Part shown: in pieces, positions 1-7,744 of the stretch
Layout: each line of letters starts with the position of its first letter
Numbering within the stretch: position 1 is the stretch's first letter
DNA from: an alpha proteobacterium AAP38
Lineage (GTDB): Bacteria; Pseudomonadota; Alphaproteobacteria; Azospirillales; Azospirillaceae
Length of the DNA: 64,000 bases
NCBI GenBank assembly: GCA_001296005.1
Contig: LJHR01000009.1
Coordinates: forward strand, 62,001-126,000
Reading direction: 5' to 3'
The notes under the pieces: generated by a model
The model's database searches: none
What the model was told of the DNA's origin: nothing
Seen by the model: the letters and a program-made list of their open reading frames with translations, nothing else
Program-made: the position numbers and the translations under genes

Positions 1-269
1 CGCTGCGCGGCGATCTGGCCCGGCACGGCGTCGGGGTCAGCGTCATCTGTCCCGGATTCGTGGTCAGCCGCATGACGGCGGTCAACCGTTTTCCCATGCC
101 GTTCCTGATGGATGCCGACCGGGCAGCGCGCATCATCCGGCGCGGGCTGGCGTTGGGGAAGGGGCGGGTGGCCTTTCCGTTCCCGACATATGCCGTATCG
201 TGGCTGCTGGGCGTGCTGCCGCCCGGGCTGGTGGATATGATCCTCGCCCGGGCGCCGCGTAAGGGGTGA
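1..269 (+). CDS. Short-chain dehydrogenase/reductase, C-terminal fragment
   Basis: This is the 3' end of a gene that starts outside the window; the reading frame begins at base 3 and ends at a TGA. The residues VSVICPGFV match the strand-plus-PG motif that follows the active-site helix in classical short-chain dehydrogenases. A hydrophobic tail (PTYAVSWLLGVLPPGLVDMILAR) resembles the membrane-associated SDRs that act on lipids or unknown alcohols. The catalytic Tyr-Lys pair and the Rossmann GxxxGxG motif lie upstream and cannot be checked, so the substrate is unknown. The stop is followed at once by a REP palindrome that separates it from the convergent next gene. Confidence 0.75.
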   Translation, partial: LRGDLARHGVGVSVICPGFVVSRMTAVNRFPMPFLMDADRAARIIRRGLALGKGRVAFPFPTYAVSWLLGVLPPGLVDMILARAPRKG

Positions 270-277
270 GGGTGTGC

Positions 278-302
278 GTCGCATAAGCAAAGCGCATGCG
301 AC
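278..302. repeat. REP element 1 (single unit)
   Basis: A 25-nt imperfect palindrome that begins GTCGCATAAGC and ends GCGCATGCGAC. It fills the 41-bp gap between two convergent genes. The same unit recurs at 22948, 29220, 43740, 55150 and 55690. In single-strand form it can fold into a short stem, so it may act as a bidirectional terminator or mRNA 3'-end protector. Confidence 0.85.
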
Positions 303-310
303 ATTGGGGG

Positions 311-1126
311 TCACCGCACGCGCGACAGGGCCAACTGCGCCTTGGAGGTCTGGACCGACAAGGCATCCAGCGCGACTGGCAGGGTGGCCGGGCGCAAGGC
401 GGTCGGGTAGGCCTTCAGCAGCAGGTCGATGGCCGCCGTCACATCCGCCGGCAGGGGCACGCCGGCCTTCACCAGGGCTTCGGACCGCACCTTGGCGGTA
501 ATGGCGAAGCCGTAGCCGTCCAGATAGGGTTCGAACTCGGTATTGGCGCTGGCCGAACGGTATTGGCGTGCGGCACGCTCGATCATGCCGGCCAGCAGCT
601 TGGCCTGTACTGCCTTGGCGCTGTCGCTGCTTTTCGGGGCCTTGGCGGCGGTGGCGTCCAGGGCGGCCAACACCGTCTTCACGGCCTTTTCCACCTGCGC
701 CACGGGTGCGTTGCCCAGCGCCAGTTCCGATGCCTTGCTCATCTCGTCCTGAAAGGGCTTGGCACCCTGGGCGGTAAAGACCGGTTCCAGATCGATGTAA
801 ATTTCGGAGATCGGGTGGGCGAACATCTCGCCCGCCGCCTGATGCCGGTCCGCCTTATAGGCGGCCAGGCCGGCATGATAATGCGCGGCGGTCACATCCA
901 GGGCGGAGATGAAGGCCACCGGGTCCTTGGCGGCATCCTCGGCGGACACACCGCCCTCGCCACCTTCTCCGCCTTCACCCCCTTCGCCGCCCTCGCCACC
1001 CTGGGCGACCTGCAGCGCGATGGCGCCATCCTGGTGCCAAGAGGTCGCCGTATCGGCCAGGGCGGCGCCACCGGCCAGAACCGACAGGCCGACGCCGACC
1101 CAGAGACGGGGTTGAAGCTTGATCAT
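311..1126 (-). CDS. Secreted hypothetical protein with Gly-Gly-Glu tandem repeat
   Basis: I do not recognise the family. The ATG at 1126 is preferred over longer frames because it has a GGAG ribosome site 10 nt upstream and opens directly into a signal peptide (MIKLQPRLWVGVGL...GGAALA, cleavage near residue 26). The mature protein begins with a low-complexity tract of five GGE units (bases about 950-1002), then an alanine-rich helical domain with conserved-looking AAHYHAGL and FAHPISEIY segments. Product is about 271 aa, presumably periplasmic. It is divergent from the PKHD hydroxylase gene, with a Fur-like palindrome between them, so iron-linked expression is plausible. The His residues and acidic tract could bind metal, but that is inference. 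Confidence 0.75.
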   Translation of the reverse strand: MIKLQPRLWVGVGLSVLAGGAALADTATSWHQDGAIALQVAQGGEGGEGGEGGEGGEGGVSAEDAAKDPVAFISALDVTAAHYHAGLAAYKADRHQAAGEMFAHPISEIYIDLEPVFTAQGAKPFQDEMSKASELALGNAPVAQVEKAVKTVLAALDATAAKAPKSSDSAKAVQAKLLAGMIERAARQYRSASANTEFEPYLDGYGFAITAKVRSEALVKAGVPLPADVTAAIDLLLKAYPTALRPATLPVALDALSVQTSKAQLALSRVR

Positions 1127-1195
1127 GGACCCAAGGCTCCCATGCATAGAATATAAGGGTGAGGTGGGGCGGGACCGTGCCATGATGCCCAGTCA

Positions 1196-1214
1196 ATTGC
1201 AAGTCATTCGCAAT
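1196..1214. promoter_or_regulatory. Fur-like operator between divergent genes
   Basis: A 19-bp palindrome of form ATTGC-N9-GCAAT whose interior (AAGTCATTC) is itself near-symmetric. It resembles Fur boxes of the TTGCAAATNATTCGCAA type found at siderophore-receptor and piuC promoters. It lies 38 bp before the piuC start and 69 bp before the divergent secreted-protein start, so it could repress both in iron-replete cells. The assignment rests on pattern and context only. Confidence 0.6.
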
Positions 1215-1252
1215 CTTAATCGTTCGCCTTTCCCTGCGCGGAGTGTCGCATC

Positions 1253-1915
1253 ATGATCCTGCCCATCGCTAATGTCCTGACACCTGATGAGGTGGCGTTG
1301 ATGGCGGAGCGGCTGGGGGCGGGACGGTTCCAGCCGGGTGCGGCGACGGCGGGATGGCATGCCAAGCTGGTAAAGGATAATGAGCAGCTGCGGGGCGACG
1401 ACCCGGCCCATGGCGACCTGCGCGCCATGGTGGAGGCGGCGGTGCGCCGGCACCCCGTGGCCGCCATGGCGACCCGGCCCCAGCGTTTTGGCCCTATCCT
1501 GTTCGCGCGTGCATCGGGCGGTCAGCATTATGGTAGCCATGTCGATGACGCCCTGATGGGCGGTGTGCGCACCGATGTCTCCTTCACCCTGTTCCTGGCC
1601 GATCCCGACAGTTACGAGGGCGGTGAACTGGTGATGGAGACGGCAGCGGGGGATGTGGCGTTCAAGCTGCCGGCGGGGGCGGGGCTGTTCTACCCATCCA
1701 CCACGCTTCACCGGGTGACGCCGGTCACTGCGGGACAGCGGCTGGTGGCCGCAGGGTGGATACGGTCCTTTGTGCGCGACGCGGCGGAGCGGGAGCTGCT
1801 GTTCGACCTCGACACGGCGCGGCAGGGGATATTCAAACGCGACGGAAAAACGGCGGAATTCGACCTCCTCTCCAAATGCCTGTCCAATCTGATCCGCAAA
1901 TGGGCGGAGGATTGA
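1253..1915 (+). CDS. piuC: Fe(II)/2-oxoglutarate PKHD-type hydroxylase (PiuC/YbiX family)
   Basis: The 220-aa product matches the PKHD-type hydroxylase family in length and motifs. The HVDDA segment near residues 96-100 supplies the HxD iron ligands, the distal ligand is the His of STTLHRVTPV near residue 147, and the 2-oxoglutarate Arg follows in GQRLVAAGWIRS. Members are usually encoded beside TonB-dependent siderophore receptors and are induced by iron starvation. The natural substrate is not firmly established. The start ATG is in a CATCATG context with a weak ribosome site. The Fur-like box directly upstream fits iron control. No receptor gene is adjacent here; the neighbour is the divergent Gly-Gly-Glu secreted protein. 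Confidence 0.9.
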   Translation: MILPIANVLTPDEVALMAERLGAGRFQPGAATAGWHAKLVKDNEQLRGDDPAHGDLRAMVEAAVRRHPVAAMATRPQRFGPILFARASGGQHYGSHVDDALMGGVRTDVSFTLFLADPDSYEGGELVMETAAGDVAFKLPAGAGLFYPSTTLHRVTPVTAGQRLVAAGWIRSFVRDAAERELLFDLDTARQGIFKRDGKTAEFDLLSKCLSNLIRKWAED

Positions 1916-2037
1916 GGGCGGGCAGGGGCATTGGCCACGAAGCCGCTTGTCATCCCCGTCCTTTCGCGGCAATGTCCGCGGCATTTTTCGGGAAGCGGCC
2001 GGCGTGACCGGTCGTCCTTTGTGGAGCCTGGGTCAAA

Positions 2038-2787
2038 GTGAAAGCCATCATCCTGAGCGCCGGCCAGGGCAAGCGTCTGATGCCCCTGACGGAAGACCGG
2101 CCGAAATGCCTGATCGACCTGTCGGGCCGTACCCTGCTGGAATGGCAGATCCGGGGTCTGGCCGCCGCTGGTGTGACAGAGGCGGTGGTTGTCACCGGCT
2201 TTCGCGCCGACCGGGTGGAAGAGGCACTGGCCGGCATGGATGTGCCAGGCATCACCACCCGCACGCTCTATAACCCCTTCTATGCGCTGGCCGACAATAC
2301 GGCCAGCTGCTGGGTCGCGCGGGCAGAGATGGACGGGCCGTTCCTGATCCTGAATGGCGACACTCTATTCGAGCCGGAAATCGCCAAGCGTCTGCTGTCG
2401 GATGCGAAAAAGCCGATCACGGTGACCATCGACGCCAAGGACGGCTATGACGCTGACGATATGAAGGTGCGTACCGACGCCGATGGCAACCTGATGCAGA
2501 TCGGCAAGACCCTGCCGCTCGACATCGTGAACGGCGAAAGCATCGGTTTCCTGTGCTTCAGTGCGGAGGGTGGCAAGCGTTTCGCGGCGGAAGTGGAGAA
2601 GACCCTGCGCACGCCGGAAGGTCTGCGCCGCTGGTACCTGTCGGTCATCGACACCATCGCCAAGGCCGATGGCAGCGTCGGCACCGTCTCTATCCAGGGT
2701 CTGGAATGGGGCGAGATGGACTTCCCCGCCGATGTCGACAGCAACCGCGCCCTGACAGCTGGCTGGATCGAACGCGGGGTCGGCTGA
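2038..2787 (+). CDS. NTP transferase family protein (LicC/sugar-nucleotidyltransferase type)
   Basis: The N-terminus MKAIILSAGQGKRLMPLT carries the nucleotide-binding signature GxGxRLxPLT, followed by RPKCLIDLSG with the conserved Lys. LNGDTLFE near residues 103-110 provides the metal-binding Asp. Length (249 aa) and the EWGEMDFPADV ending fit the LicC-like group that activates phosphocholine or a sugar phosphate with CTP/UTP for surface polymers or lipids. The exact substrate cannot be read from sequence. Translation starts at a GTG, with GGAG about 12 nt upstream. It stands alone between a hydroxylase and a MarR gene and is followed by two GC-rich hairpins. Confidence 0.85.
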   Translation: MKAIILSAGQGKRLMPLTEDRPKCLIDLSGRTLLEWQIRGLAAAGVTEAVVVTGFRADRVEEALAGMDVPGITTRTLYNPFYALADNTASCWVARAEMDGPFLILNGDTLFEPEIAKRLLSDAKKPITVTIDAKDGYDADDMKVRTDADGNLMQIGKTLPLDIVNGESIGFLCFSAEGGKRFAAEVEKTLRTPEGLRRWYLSVIDTIAKADGSVGTVSIQGLEWGEMDFPADVDSNRALTAGWIERGVG

Positions 2788-2843
2788 TCCTCACCAGGTT
2801 TCAGTTCCTCAGTCGCCGACGCTGCATCCGCAGCTTGGCTTCA

Positions 2844-2877
2844 CGCGGCACGAGCCGCGCGGCGGCAGTCGCCGCCG
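2844..2877 (+). terminator. Tandem GC-rich hairpins after the nucleotidyltransferase gene
   Basis: Two back-to-back stem-loops: CGCGGC/GCCGCG (2844-2859, loop ACGA) and CGGCGGC/GCCGCCG (2860-2877, loop AGTC). There is no U-tract, so this is at best a weak or Rho-assisted terminator separating the gene from the MarR gene downstream. Confidence 0.4.
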
Positions 2878-3022
2878 GAGCGGCTTCCGGTCAACCGAAA
2901 ACCGCTCTTAATGCCCCGGATATGGTTGGACGACGGAACATTTAATTGATCCGTGTCAATGCGGCGCTCCCCCGTTGCGGTCAGGATGACAGCATCCAAT
3001 GACCAGTCACCAGGGGCCAGCC

Positions 3023-3535
3023 ATGCCGAACAGCACTTTCCGTTTCCGCGCCGAAGACGCCATCGCCCTCAACCTGATGGACCTCGCCAATATCATCGCG
3101 CATCAGTGCGAGGAGATGCTGGCCGAAGCCGGCCTGACGGCACCGCAATGGACGGTGCTGATGAATGTGGCCGGCGATGCCAATTTCCAGGACGGGGCCC
3201 GCACCCATGAGGGCATCTTCTCCTCCGAGATCGCGTCGGCCCGCGGCCTTTCCCGCCCGCACATCTCCGCCACCGTCACGGAGCTGATTCGCAAGGGCCT
3301 GATCAGCCAGCAGGACGACCCGCAGGACCGCCGCCGCAAGCTGCTGCGCGTCACGCCGGAAGGGCTGGAGATGCTGCGCCGTCTGCAGCCCAAGCGTCAG
3401 GGCATCAACGACATGCTGCTGCGCGACCTGACGCCGGATCAGCGCCAGCGCATGCTGGACTTGCTGGTCACCGTCCGCCGCCGGGCACGTGGCATCGCCG
3501 ACCAGGGCGCCACCCCCTTGCGCATTGCCGGGTGA
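3023..3535 (+). CDS. MarR-family transcriptional regulator
   Basis: A 170-aa winged-helix protein. The helix-turn-helix region (EIASARGLSRPHISATVTEL) and the wing (DPQDRRRKLLRVTPEG) carry the family signature. ATG at 3023 is chosen because AGGGG lies 6 nt upstream; a slightly longer frame from 2999 has no ribosome site. MarR proteins bind as dimers to palindromic operators and usually respond to small phenolic or lipophilic ligands. No obvious target gene is adjacent, although the AT-rich TTTAATTGATCC stretch just upstream could hold its own promoter/operator. Confidence 0.9.
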   Translation: MPNSTFRFRAEDAIALNLMDLANIIAHQCEEMLAEAGLTAPQWTVLMNVAGDANFQDGARTHEGIFSSEIASARGLSRPHISATVTELIRKGLISQQDDPQDRRRKLLRVTPEGLEMLRRLQPKRQGINDMLLRDLTPDQRQRMLDLLVTVRRRARGIADQGATPLRIAG

Positions 3536-3752
3536 TCCCCAGATAGGAGCCATGTCCGACTGTCGGGGCCGGGCTGGGTTGCATCAGTGCATGTTGCGAC
3601 GCAGCAGAACCTGCCTATTTATACATCGCAAGTGCGAACAAAAGCGGCGGAATCACAGCAGCCTCCACCAAGGACCTGACACCGCCGCCTCAAATTCGCC
3701 CTTTTCGGTCGGTCATAAGTAGCTCGCTTTCACTCTTTTGCGCGGGGTCGTC

Positions 3753-4196
3753 ATGGCTTTGGATGTACGTCCTCTGGTCGATGGTCTGTCGGTCTCGCCG
3801 CAGGTGACGGAGCAGGATATCCGCGACGCGCACGCCGCTGGTTTCCGCACCATCATCAACAACCGCCCGGACGGGGAGGAGCCAGGGCAGCTCTCCTCCG
3901 CCCAGGCGGGTGCCTTGGCCCGTGAACTGGGCCTCACCTATATCTATCAGCCTGCCACCGGCCCCACGCTGGAGCTTGTGGCCCCTGATTTCGGGAGCGC
4001 GCTGGCCACGGCGCCCGGTCCCATTCTCGCCCATTGCCGGTCGGGCACGCGCTGCACGATTCTGTGGGCGCTCGCAGAAGCGAAAGCCGGAAGCCGCAAC
4101 GGCGAAGCAATATTGCGCGCTGCCGCGGAAGCGGGATACGATCTGTCTGCTTATGCGGGAATTATCGACCGTTACACACAATCGCGGGCAGAATAG
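3753..4196 (+). CDS. DUF442/TIGR01244 family phosphatase (BLH-type domain)
   Basis: A 147-aa single-domain protein with the Cys-phosphatase loop HCRSGTR at residues 94-100 (catalytic Cys95, Arg100) and the family-typical INNRPDGEEPGQ near residue 35. These domains occur alone or fused to persulfide dioxygenases and beta-lactamase-like proteins, and are linked to sulfide or biofilm phenotypes in other alphaproteobacteria. No sulfur gene is adjacent here. The ATG at 3753 with GGGG upstream is preferred over an upstream TTG. The preceding 217 bp contains no gene that I can support. Confidence 0.85.
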   Translation: MALDVRPLVDGLSVSPQVTEQDIRDAHAAGFRTIINNRPDGEEPGQLSSAQAGALARELGLTYIYQPATGPTLELVAPDFGSALATAPGPILAHCRSGTRCTILWALAEAKAGSRNGEAILRAAAEAGYDLSAYAGIIDRYTQSRAE

Positions 4197-4295
4197 TGCC
4201 CTTCGGGCGCTTTAGGGCATTGTGTTGACCGCAACGCTGTGAGAGTGTCGCTTCCGGTTCGGCCATGGTGCCGATTGGTGGAGGCGACACACGAC

Positions 4296-4706
4296 ATGAT
4301 GCGCGGCTGGGCCCACGGGCTCCTCGCTCTTCTGTTCCTGGTCATGGTGGTCCTGGGCGGTATCCTGCCCCGGAACGTAAACCCGTCTTCCGCCAATCTA
4401 CCCCTCCCGACTACCGCAAATTTCCTGACCGGACAGGCGCTCCCGGCCAGCCCGACGCACGATCGTGGCGTTGAGGTGGCGGCTGCATTCTCCCGTCCTG
4501 TCGGCCATGGCAAGCGTGAACGTGCTGCCGGTGGTGGTGACCCTGTCCCGCTGCCCACCCTTCTCGTTGTTGCCATTGCCCTGTTCTACGCGCTGCCCCT
4601 GCGTGGCAGCGACGTGGCGCGCGCCCTTCGCATCGGCTTGACGCCGGAAGGGCGCCATCGGGAGGCCGGGCGCTGCCCGACCGGCCCGCCGGCTTTCGCC
4701 GGATAA
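4296..4706 (+). CDS. Hypothetical small membrane or secreted protein
   Basis: I do not recognise this protein. From ATG 4296, with GGAGG 12 nt upstream, it reads 136 aa with an N-terminal hydrophobic stretch (GLLALLFLVMVVLGG, near residues 8-22) and a second one (LLVVAIALFYALPL, near 95-108). A Pro/Ser-rich linker lies between. The topology suggests two membrane segments or a signal anchor plus one. The opposite strand is also open here, so coding is not certain. It precedes the tonB cluster by about 310 bp without overlap. Confidence 0.45.
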   Translation: MMRGWAHGLLALLFLVMVVLGGILPRNVNPSSANLPLPTTANFLTGQALPASPTHDRGVEVAAAFSRPVGHGKRERAAGGGDPVPLPTLLVVAIALFYALPLRGSDVARALRIGLTPEGRHREAGRCPTGPPAFAG

Positions 4707-5018
4707 AGAGAAGACGGGTGGGCATCGCGCTTGGTCGTGCCTGATCCGTCCGGATACCCAACCCGAACTGGCTTCGGCCTGCCTTCCTGGTAACGGGAAA
4801 AATGGCCAAAGTCCCTCGCCTCCGATGCTGTACCGCCGGCTGGCCGCCATACCTTCCCTCGACCGGGCGGGTTGTGGTCTGGCGGTGATGCGGCCCATGG
4901 CCCGTACTGAGGGTCAAGATAAAAAAACCGGGTTTTTAACTAAGTCCGGCGGATGTCTTGACCTCCAATGTGTGCTATGGCGGAAGCCCCATCCCCCTGT
5001 GGATCGAGTGACCGACCG
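4707..5018. other. Intergenic region before tonB
   Basis: About 310 bp with no supportable gene. It includes an AT-rich near-palindrome at 4921-4937 (A7-CCGGG-T5) unlike the surrounding GC-rich sequence, followed by TTGACC about 60 bp before the tonB start. This probably holds the promoter of the TonB cluster, but I cannot fix a -10 box, and no Fur-like palindrome is evident. Confidence 0.4.
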
Positions 5019-5702
5019 ATGTCCTACCTGTCGCAATCGTCTTATCGGCGGCAACAGCCGCAGAGTTCAGGGCGGTTGGTTGGCATCGCGGTGGTTATTC
5101 TCCTGCATGTCGGGGTGATTTACGCGCTGGCTACTGGCTTGGCTCAGAAGGTGGTCCATGTGATCGCCGATCCGATCAAGACAGAGATCATCGAGGAAAT
5201 CGCACCGCCGCCGGAGGAAACGCCCCCGCCGCCCCCGCCGCCTAAGTTCGATACGCCCCCGCCGCCGTTCATTCCGCCGCCGGAGATTCAGATCGCCCAG
5301 CCGCCGCCCGCGGCAAACGCGATCCAGACGACGACGGCAGAACGTCCGCCGGTGGTTCAGCCGCCGGGCCGTCCTGCCCCGGCTGCTCCGCCGGCTCCGC
5401 CGACGGGTGGCAAGATCGATGTGAAGAGCCTCGCGAAGAACCGGCCTGAGTATCCCGCTCAGTCGATCCGTCTGGAGGAAGCCGGCACGACCGTGATGCG
5501 TCTTTTCTGCAACGCGGATGGCCGTATCTCCGACGCCACGATCGAAAAGTCGAGCGGCTACGAACGTCTGGATAACGCCTGGATGAAGGAAGCCAAACGT
5601 GGCCGGTGGAAGTGCGATCCGCCGACCGTCAATGGCCAGCCCCAGGGCGCCTGGATTCCGAGCATGGTCCCGCTCACCTTCCGCCTTGAAGATGCGCGTT
5701 GA
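5019..5702 (+). CDS. tonB: Energy transducer TonB
   Basis: TonB links the inner-membrane proton motive force to outer-membrane receptors. From ATG 5019 the 227-aa protein has a short cytoplasmic head, one membrane anchor (GRLVGIAVVILLHVGVIYAL) with the functionally important His, and a Pro-rich periplasmic linker of PPPPE/PPP repeats. The C-terminal TonB domain (NRPEYPAQSIRLEEAGTTV..) includes SSGYERLDNA and a final TFRLED strand. An in-frame ATG at 4968 would add 17 aa of unconvincing sequence. It heads a run of exbB-exbD-exbD-TPR genes on the same strand and should work as a complex with them. Confidence 0.93.
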   Translation: MSYLSQSSYRRQQPQSSGRLVGIAVVILLHVGVIYALATGLAQKVVHVIADPIKTEIIEEIAPPPEETPPPPPPPKFDTPPPPFIPPPEIQIAQPPPAANAIQTTTAERPPVVQPPGRPAPAAPPAPPTGGKIDVKSLAKNRPEYPAQSIRLEEAGTTVMRLFCNADGRISDATIEKSSGYERLDNAWMKEAKRGRWKCDPPTVNGQPQGAWIPSMVPLTFRLEDAR

Positions 5703-5755
5703 TCCTCTCGCATCGACCGATAATCGAAACACGTAAGTCTGAAAGCAGAGCTACG

Positions 5756-6649
5756 ATGAACAAGCTGTTCACCCTGGCGGGCATCAGCCGCCTCGCCGCC
5801 GCCGCCGCCGTTGCCGCCACGCTGTCGGCCCCGGTCTTCGCCCAGTCCACGACCCCGGCTGAGCCGGCTCCGGCCGCCACCACCGAGGCTCCGGCCGCTC
5901 CGGCCGCCGACACCGCTGCTCCTCCGGCTGCCGAAGCTGCTGCCCCGGCCGCCGAAGCCGCCCCGGAGGCGACCACGAACCCGTACGGTCTGAAGGCCAT
6001 CATCGATCACGGTGATCTGGTCGCGAAGAGCACCCTGGTCCTGATGCTGATCATGTCGGCCGGCACCTGGTACATCTTCGTTACCAAGCTGATCGAACAG
6101 TCCAAGCTGATGTCGCAGGCCACTTTTGCCGAGAAGAACTTCTGGACGGCCTCTTCGGTCACCGAAGGCGCTTCCCGCCTGAAGGAAAATTCGGCTTTCC
6201 GCGGCGTCGTCGAAGACGGCCTGCGTGCGACCGAGCATCATGACGGCGCGCTGACCGACCATATCGACCTGCACGAGTGGGTGACGATGTCCCTGCAGCG
6301 TTCGGTCGACGCGGTGAACGCCCGCCTGCAGGGTGGTCTGTCCTTCCTGGCTTCGGTCGGCTCGACCTCTCCGTTTATCGGTCTGTTCGGTACGGTGTGG
6401 GGTATTCTGAACGCCCTGGTGGCCATTGGTCTGTCCGGTCAGGCGTCGATCGACAAGGTCGCCGGCCCCGTCGGTGAAGCACTGATCATGACCGCCATCG
6501 GTCTGGCCGTCGCCGTGCCCGCCGTGCTGGCCTACAACTGGCTGACCCGTCGTAACAAGCTGGTCATGGACCGTCTGCGTAACTTCTCCGCCGATCTGCA
6601 CGCTCTGCTGATCGCCGGCCAGAAGGCCAAGACCGGCCGGAGCGCCTAA
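5756..6649 (+). CDS. exbB: MotA/TolQ/ExbB proton channel protein
   Basis: ExbB forms the pentameric scaffold of the TonB proton channel. The 297-aa product has a signal peptide (MNKLFTLAGIS...APVFAQ) and then an Ala/Pro/Glu low-complexity periplasmic stretch of about 50 residues. Three membrane segments follow, with the family core FLASVGSTSPFIGLFGTVWGILNAL and the last helix IMTAIGLAVAVPAVLAYNWL. A periplasmic extension of this kind is seen in ExbB1-type alphaproteobacterial proteins. It begins 53 nt after tonB, and exbD follows after 2 nt, so the genes are co-transcribed. Confidence 0.95.
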   Translation: MNKLFTLAGISRLAAAAAVAATLSAPVFAQSTTPAEPAPAATTEAPAAPAADTAAPPAAEAAAPAAEAAPEATTNPYGLKAIIDHGDLVAKSTLVLMLIMSAGTWYIFVTKLIEQSKLMSQATFAEKNFWTASSVTEGASRLKENSAFRGVVEDGLRATEHHDGALTDHIDLHEWVTMSLQRSVDAVNARLQGGLSFLASVGSTSPFIGLFGTVWGILNALVAIGLSGQASIDKVAGPVGEALIMTAIGLAVAVPAVLAYNWLTRRNKLVMDRLRNFSADLHALLIAGQKAKTGRSA

Positions 6650-6651
6650 CC

Positions 6652-7095
6652 ATGGGGATGAGCGTCGGCCCCGCCAATAGTGGCGAAGACTCAGTGGTGT
6701 CGGAAATCAATACGACGCCGCTGGTGGACGTGATGCTCGTTCTGCTGATCATCTTCCTGCTGACCATTCCTGCTGCCATCCAGACCATCCCCGTGAAGCT
6801 CCCCGAGGAGTCGAACGTGGTGACTGTGACGAAGCCGGAAAACGTGACGATCGGTGTCGATCCGGACGGCAACATTTATTGGAATGCCGCCCAGTTGCCG
6901 GATTACAACGCGCTGTTCGAGCGGATGAAGGAAGTGGCGGTGCTGGTTCCGCAGCCTGAGATCCACATTCGTGGTGACAAGGAAGGGCGGTACGAGTTCG
7001 TTGGCAAGGTCGTCGTGACCTGCCAGCGGGCTGGCATCCTCAAGATCGGCTTTATCACCGAGCCTCCTGCCGGGGCGCTGAACGTCAAGCGTTGA
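6652..7095 (+). CDS. exbD: Biopolymer transport protein ExbD (first copy)
   Basis: A 147-aa ExbD with a single N-terminal membrane helix containing the essential protonatable Asp (NTTPLVDVMLVLLIIFLLT, Asp near residue 25) and a periplasmic domain. It starts 2 nt after the exbB stop. A second, clearly related copy lies 44 nt downstream; both begin MGMSVGP, which points to tandem duplication. One or both may form the heteromeric peptide that sits inside the ExbB pentamer. Confidence 0.95.
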   Translation: MGMSVGPANSGEDSVVSEINTTPLVDVMLVLLIIFLLTIPAAIQTIPVKLPEESNVVTVTKPENVTIGVDPDGNIYWNAAQLPDYNALFERMKEVAVLVPQPEIHIRGDKEGRYEFVGKVVVTCQRAGILKIGFITEPPAGALNVKR

Positions 7096-7139
7096 CGCTC
7101 AGCCTTCCCCCCGTCGGGAATGAAGGATAGGAGGCCCCC

Positions 7140-7571
7140 ATGGGCATGAGTGTTGGACCAGGCGCCGAGGACGGGTCCGTCTCTCCGGAAATGAACACCA
7201 CGCCGTTGATCGACGTGATGCTGGTGTTGCTGGTGATGCTCATCATCACCATTCCGGTGCAGACCCACGCGGTGAAGCTGGATATGCCGGCGGGTCCGCC
7301 CCCGCCGCAGACGAATGTGGTCGAACCTGAGGTCATCACCATCGAAGTCGACTTCGATGGTACCGTGATCTGGAACGGCACCGTTCTGAACAGCCGTGAG
7401 GAAATGGAGCAGCAGATGACGCTCAAGGCCGCGCAGCAGCCGCAGCCGGAAGTGCATCTGCGTCCGAACAAGCTGGTGAAGTACAAGTACGTGGCGGCTG
7501 TTCTGGCGTCCGCTCAGCGGCTTGGCCTGAACAAGATCGGCATGGTCGGTAACGAACAGTTCATGGACTGA
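7140..7571 (+). CDS. exbD: Biopolymer transport protein ExbD (second copy)
   Basis: A 143-aa paralogue of the preceding gene with the same MGMSVGP start and the helix NTTPLIDVMLVLLVMLIIT carrying the channel Asp. The periplasmic half has diverged (PAGPPPPQTNVVEPEVITIEVDF). AGGAGG about 8 nt upstream of the ATG is a strong ribosome site. Dual ExbD genes in one TonB cluster are known in Xanthomonas and several alphaproteobacteria, where one copy can be dispensable or substrate-specific. Confidence 0.94.
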   Translation: MGMSVGPGAEDGSVSPEMNTTPLIDVMLVLLVMLIITIPVQTHAVKLDMPAGPPPPQTNVVEPEVITIEVDFDGTVIWNGTVLNSREEMEQQMTLKAAQQPQPEVHLRPNKLVKYKYVAAVLASAQRLGLNKIGMVGNEQFMD

Positions 7572-7592
7572 TCGGTACCAGATGATAGGGGA

Positions 7593-7618
7593 AAGGCGGA
7601 CCTTCACAGGTCCGCCTT
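7593..7618 (+). terminator. Hairpin after second exbD
   Basis: Perfect 11-bp stem AAGGCGGACCT/AGGTCCGCCTT with loop TCAC. It is followed by TAAACC rather than a U-run, so it probably reduces rather than ends transcription into the TPR gene, or stabilises the upstream message. Confidence 0.6.
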
Positions 7619-7744
7619 AAACCTGCCTACTTGACCTGATTGCATGGACATGCGGCCAGATGGCTGGCCGTAAGACAACCCGTCGGACGGGACCCATCGC
7701 GAAGAGACACGCGATCCTGTGCGACCGATACCGAGATAGAGACA

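Noticed and set aside
4398-4917. Two long minus-strand frames opposite the small membrane protein
   Set aside because: Arg/Gly/Gln-rich, no hydrophobic segment or start signal; the plus-strand frame with a ribosome site is somewhat better, though not certain.
4921-4937. A7-CCGGG-T5 near-palindrome as a terminator
   Set aside because: The stem would have no loop and the centre is imperfect; better read as AT-rich promoter-proximal sequence.
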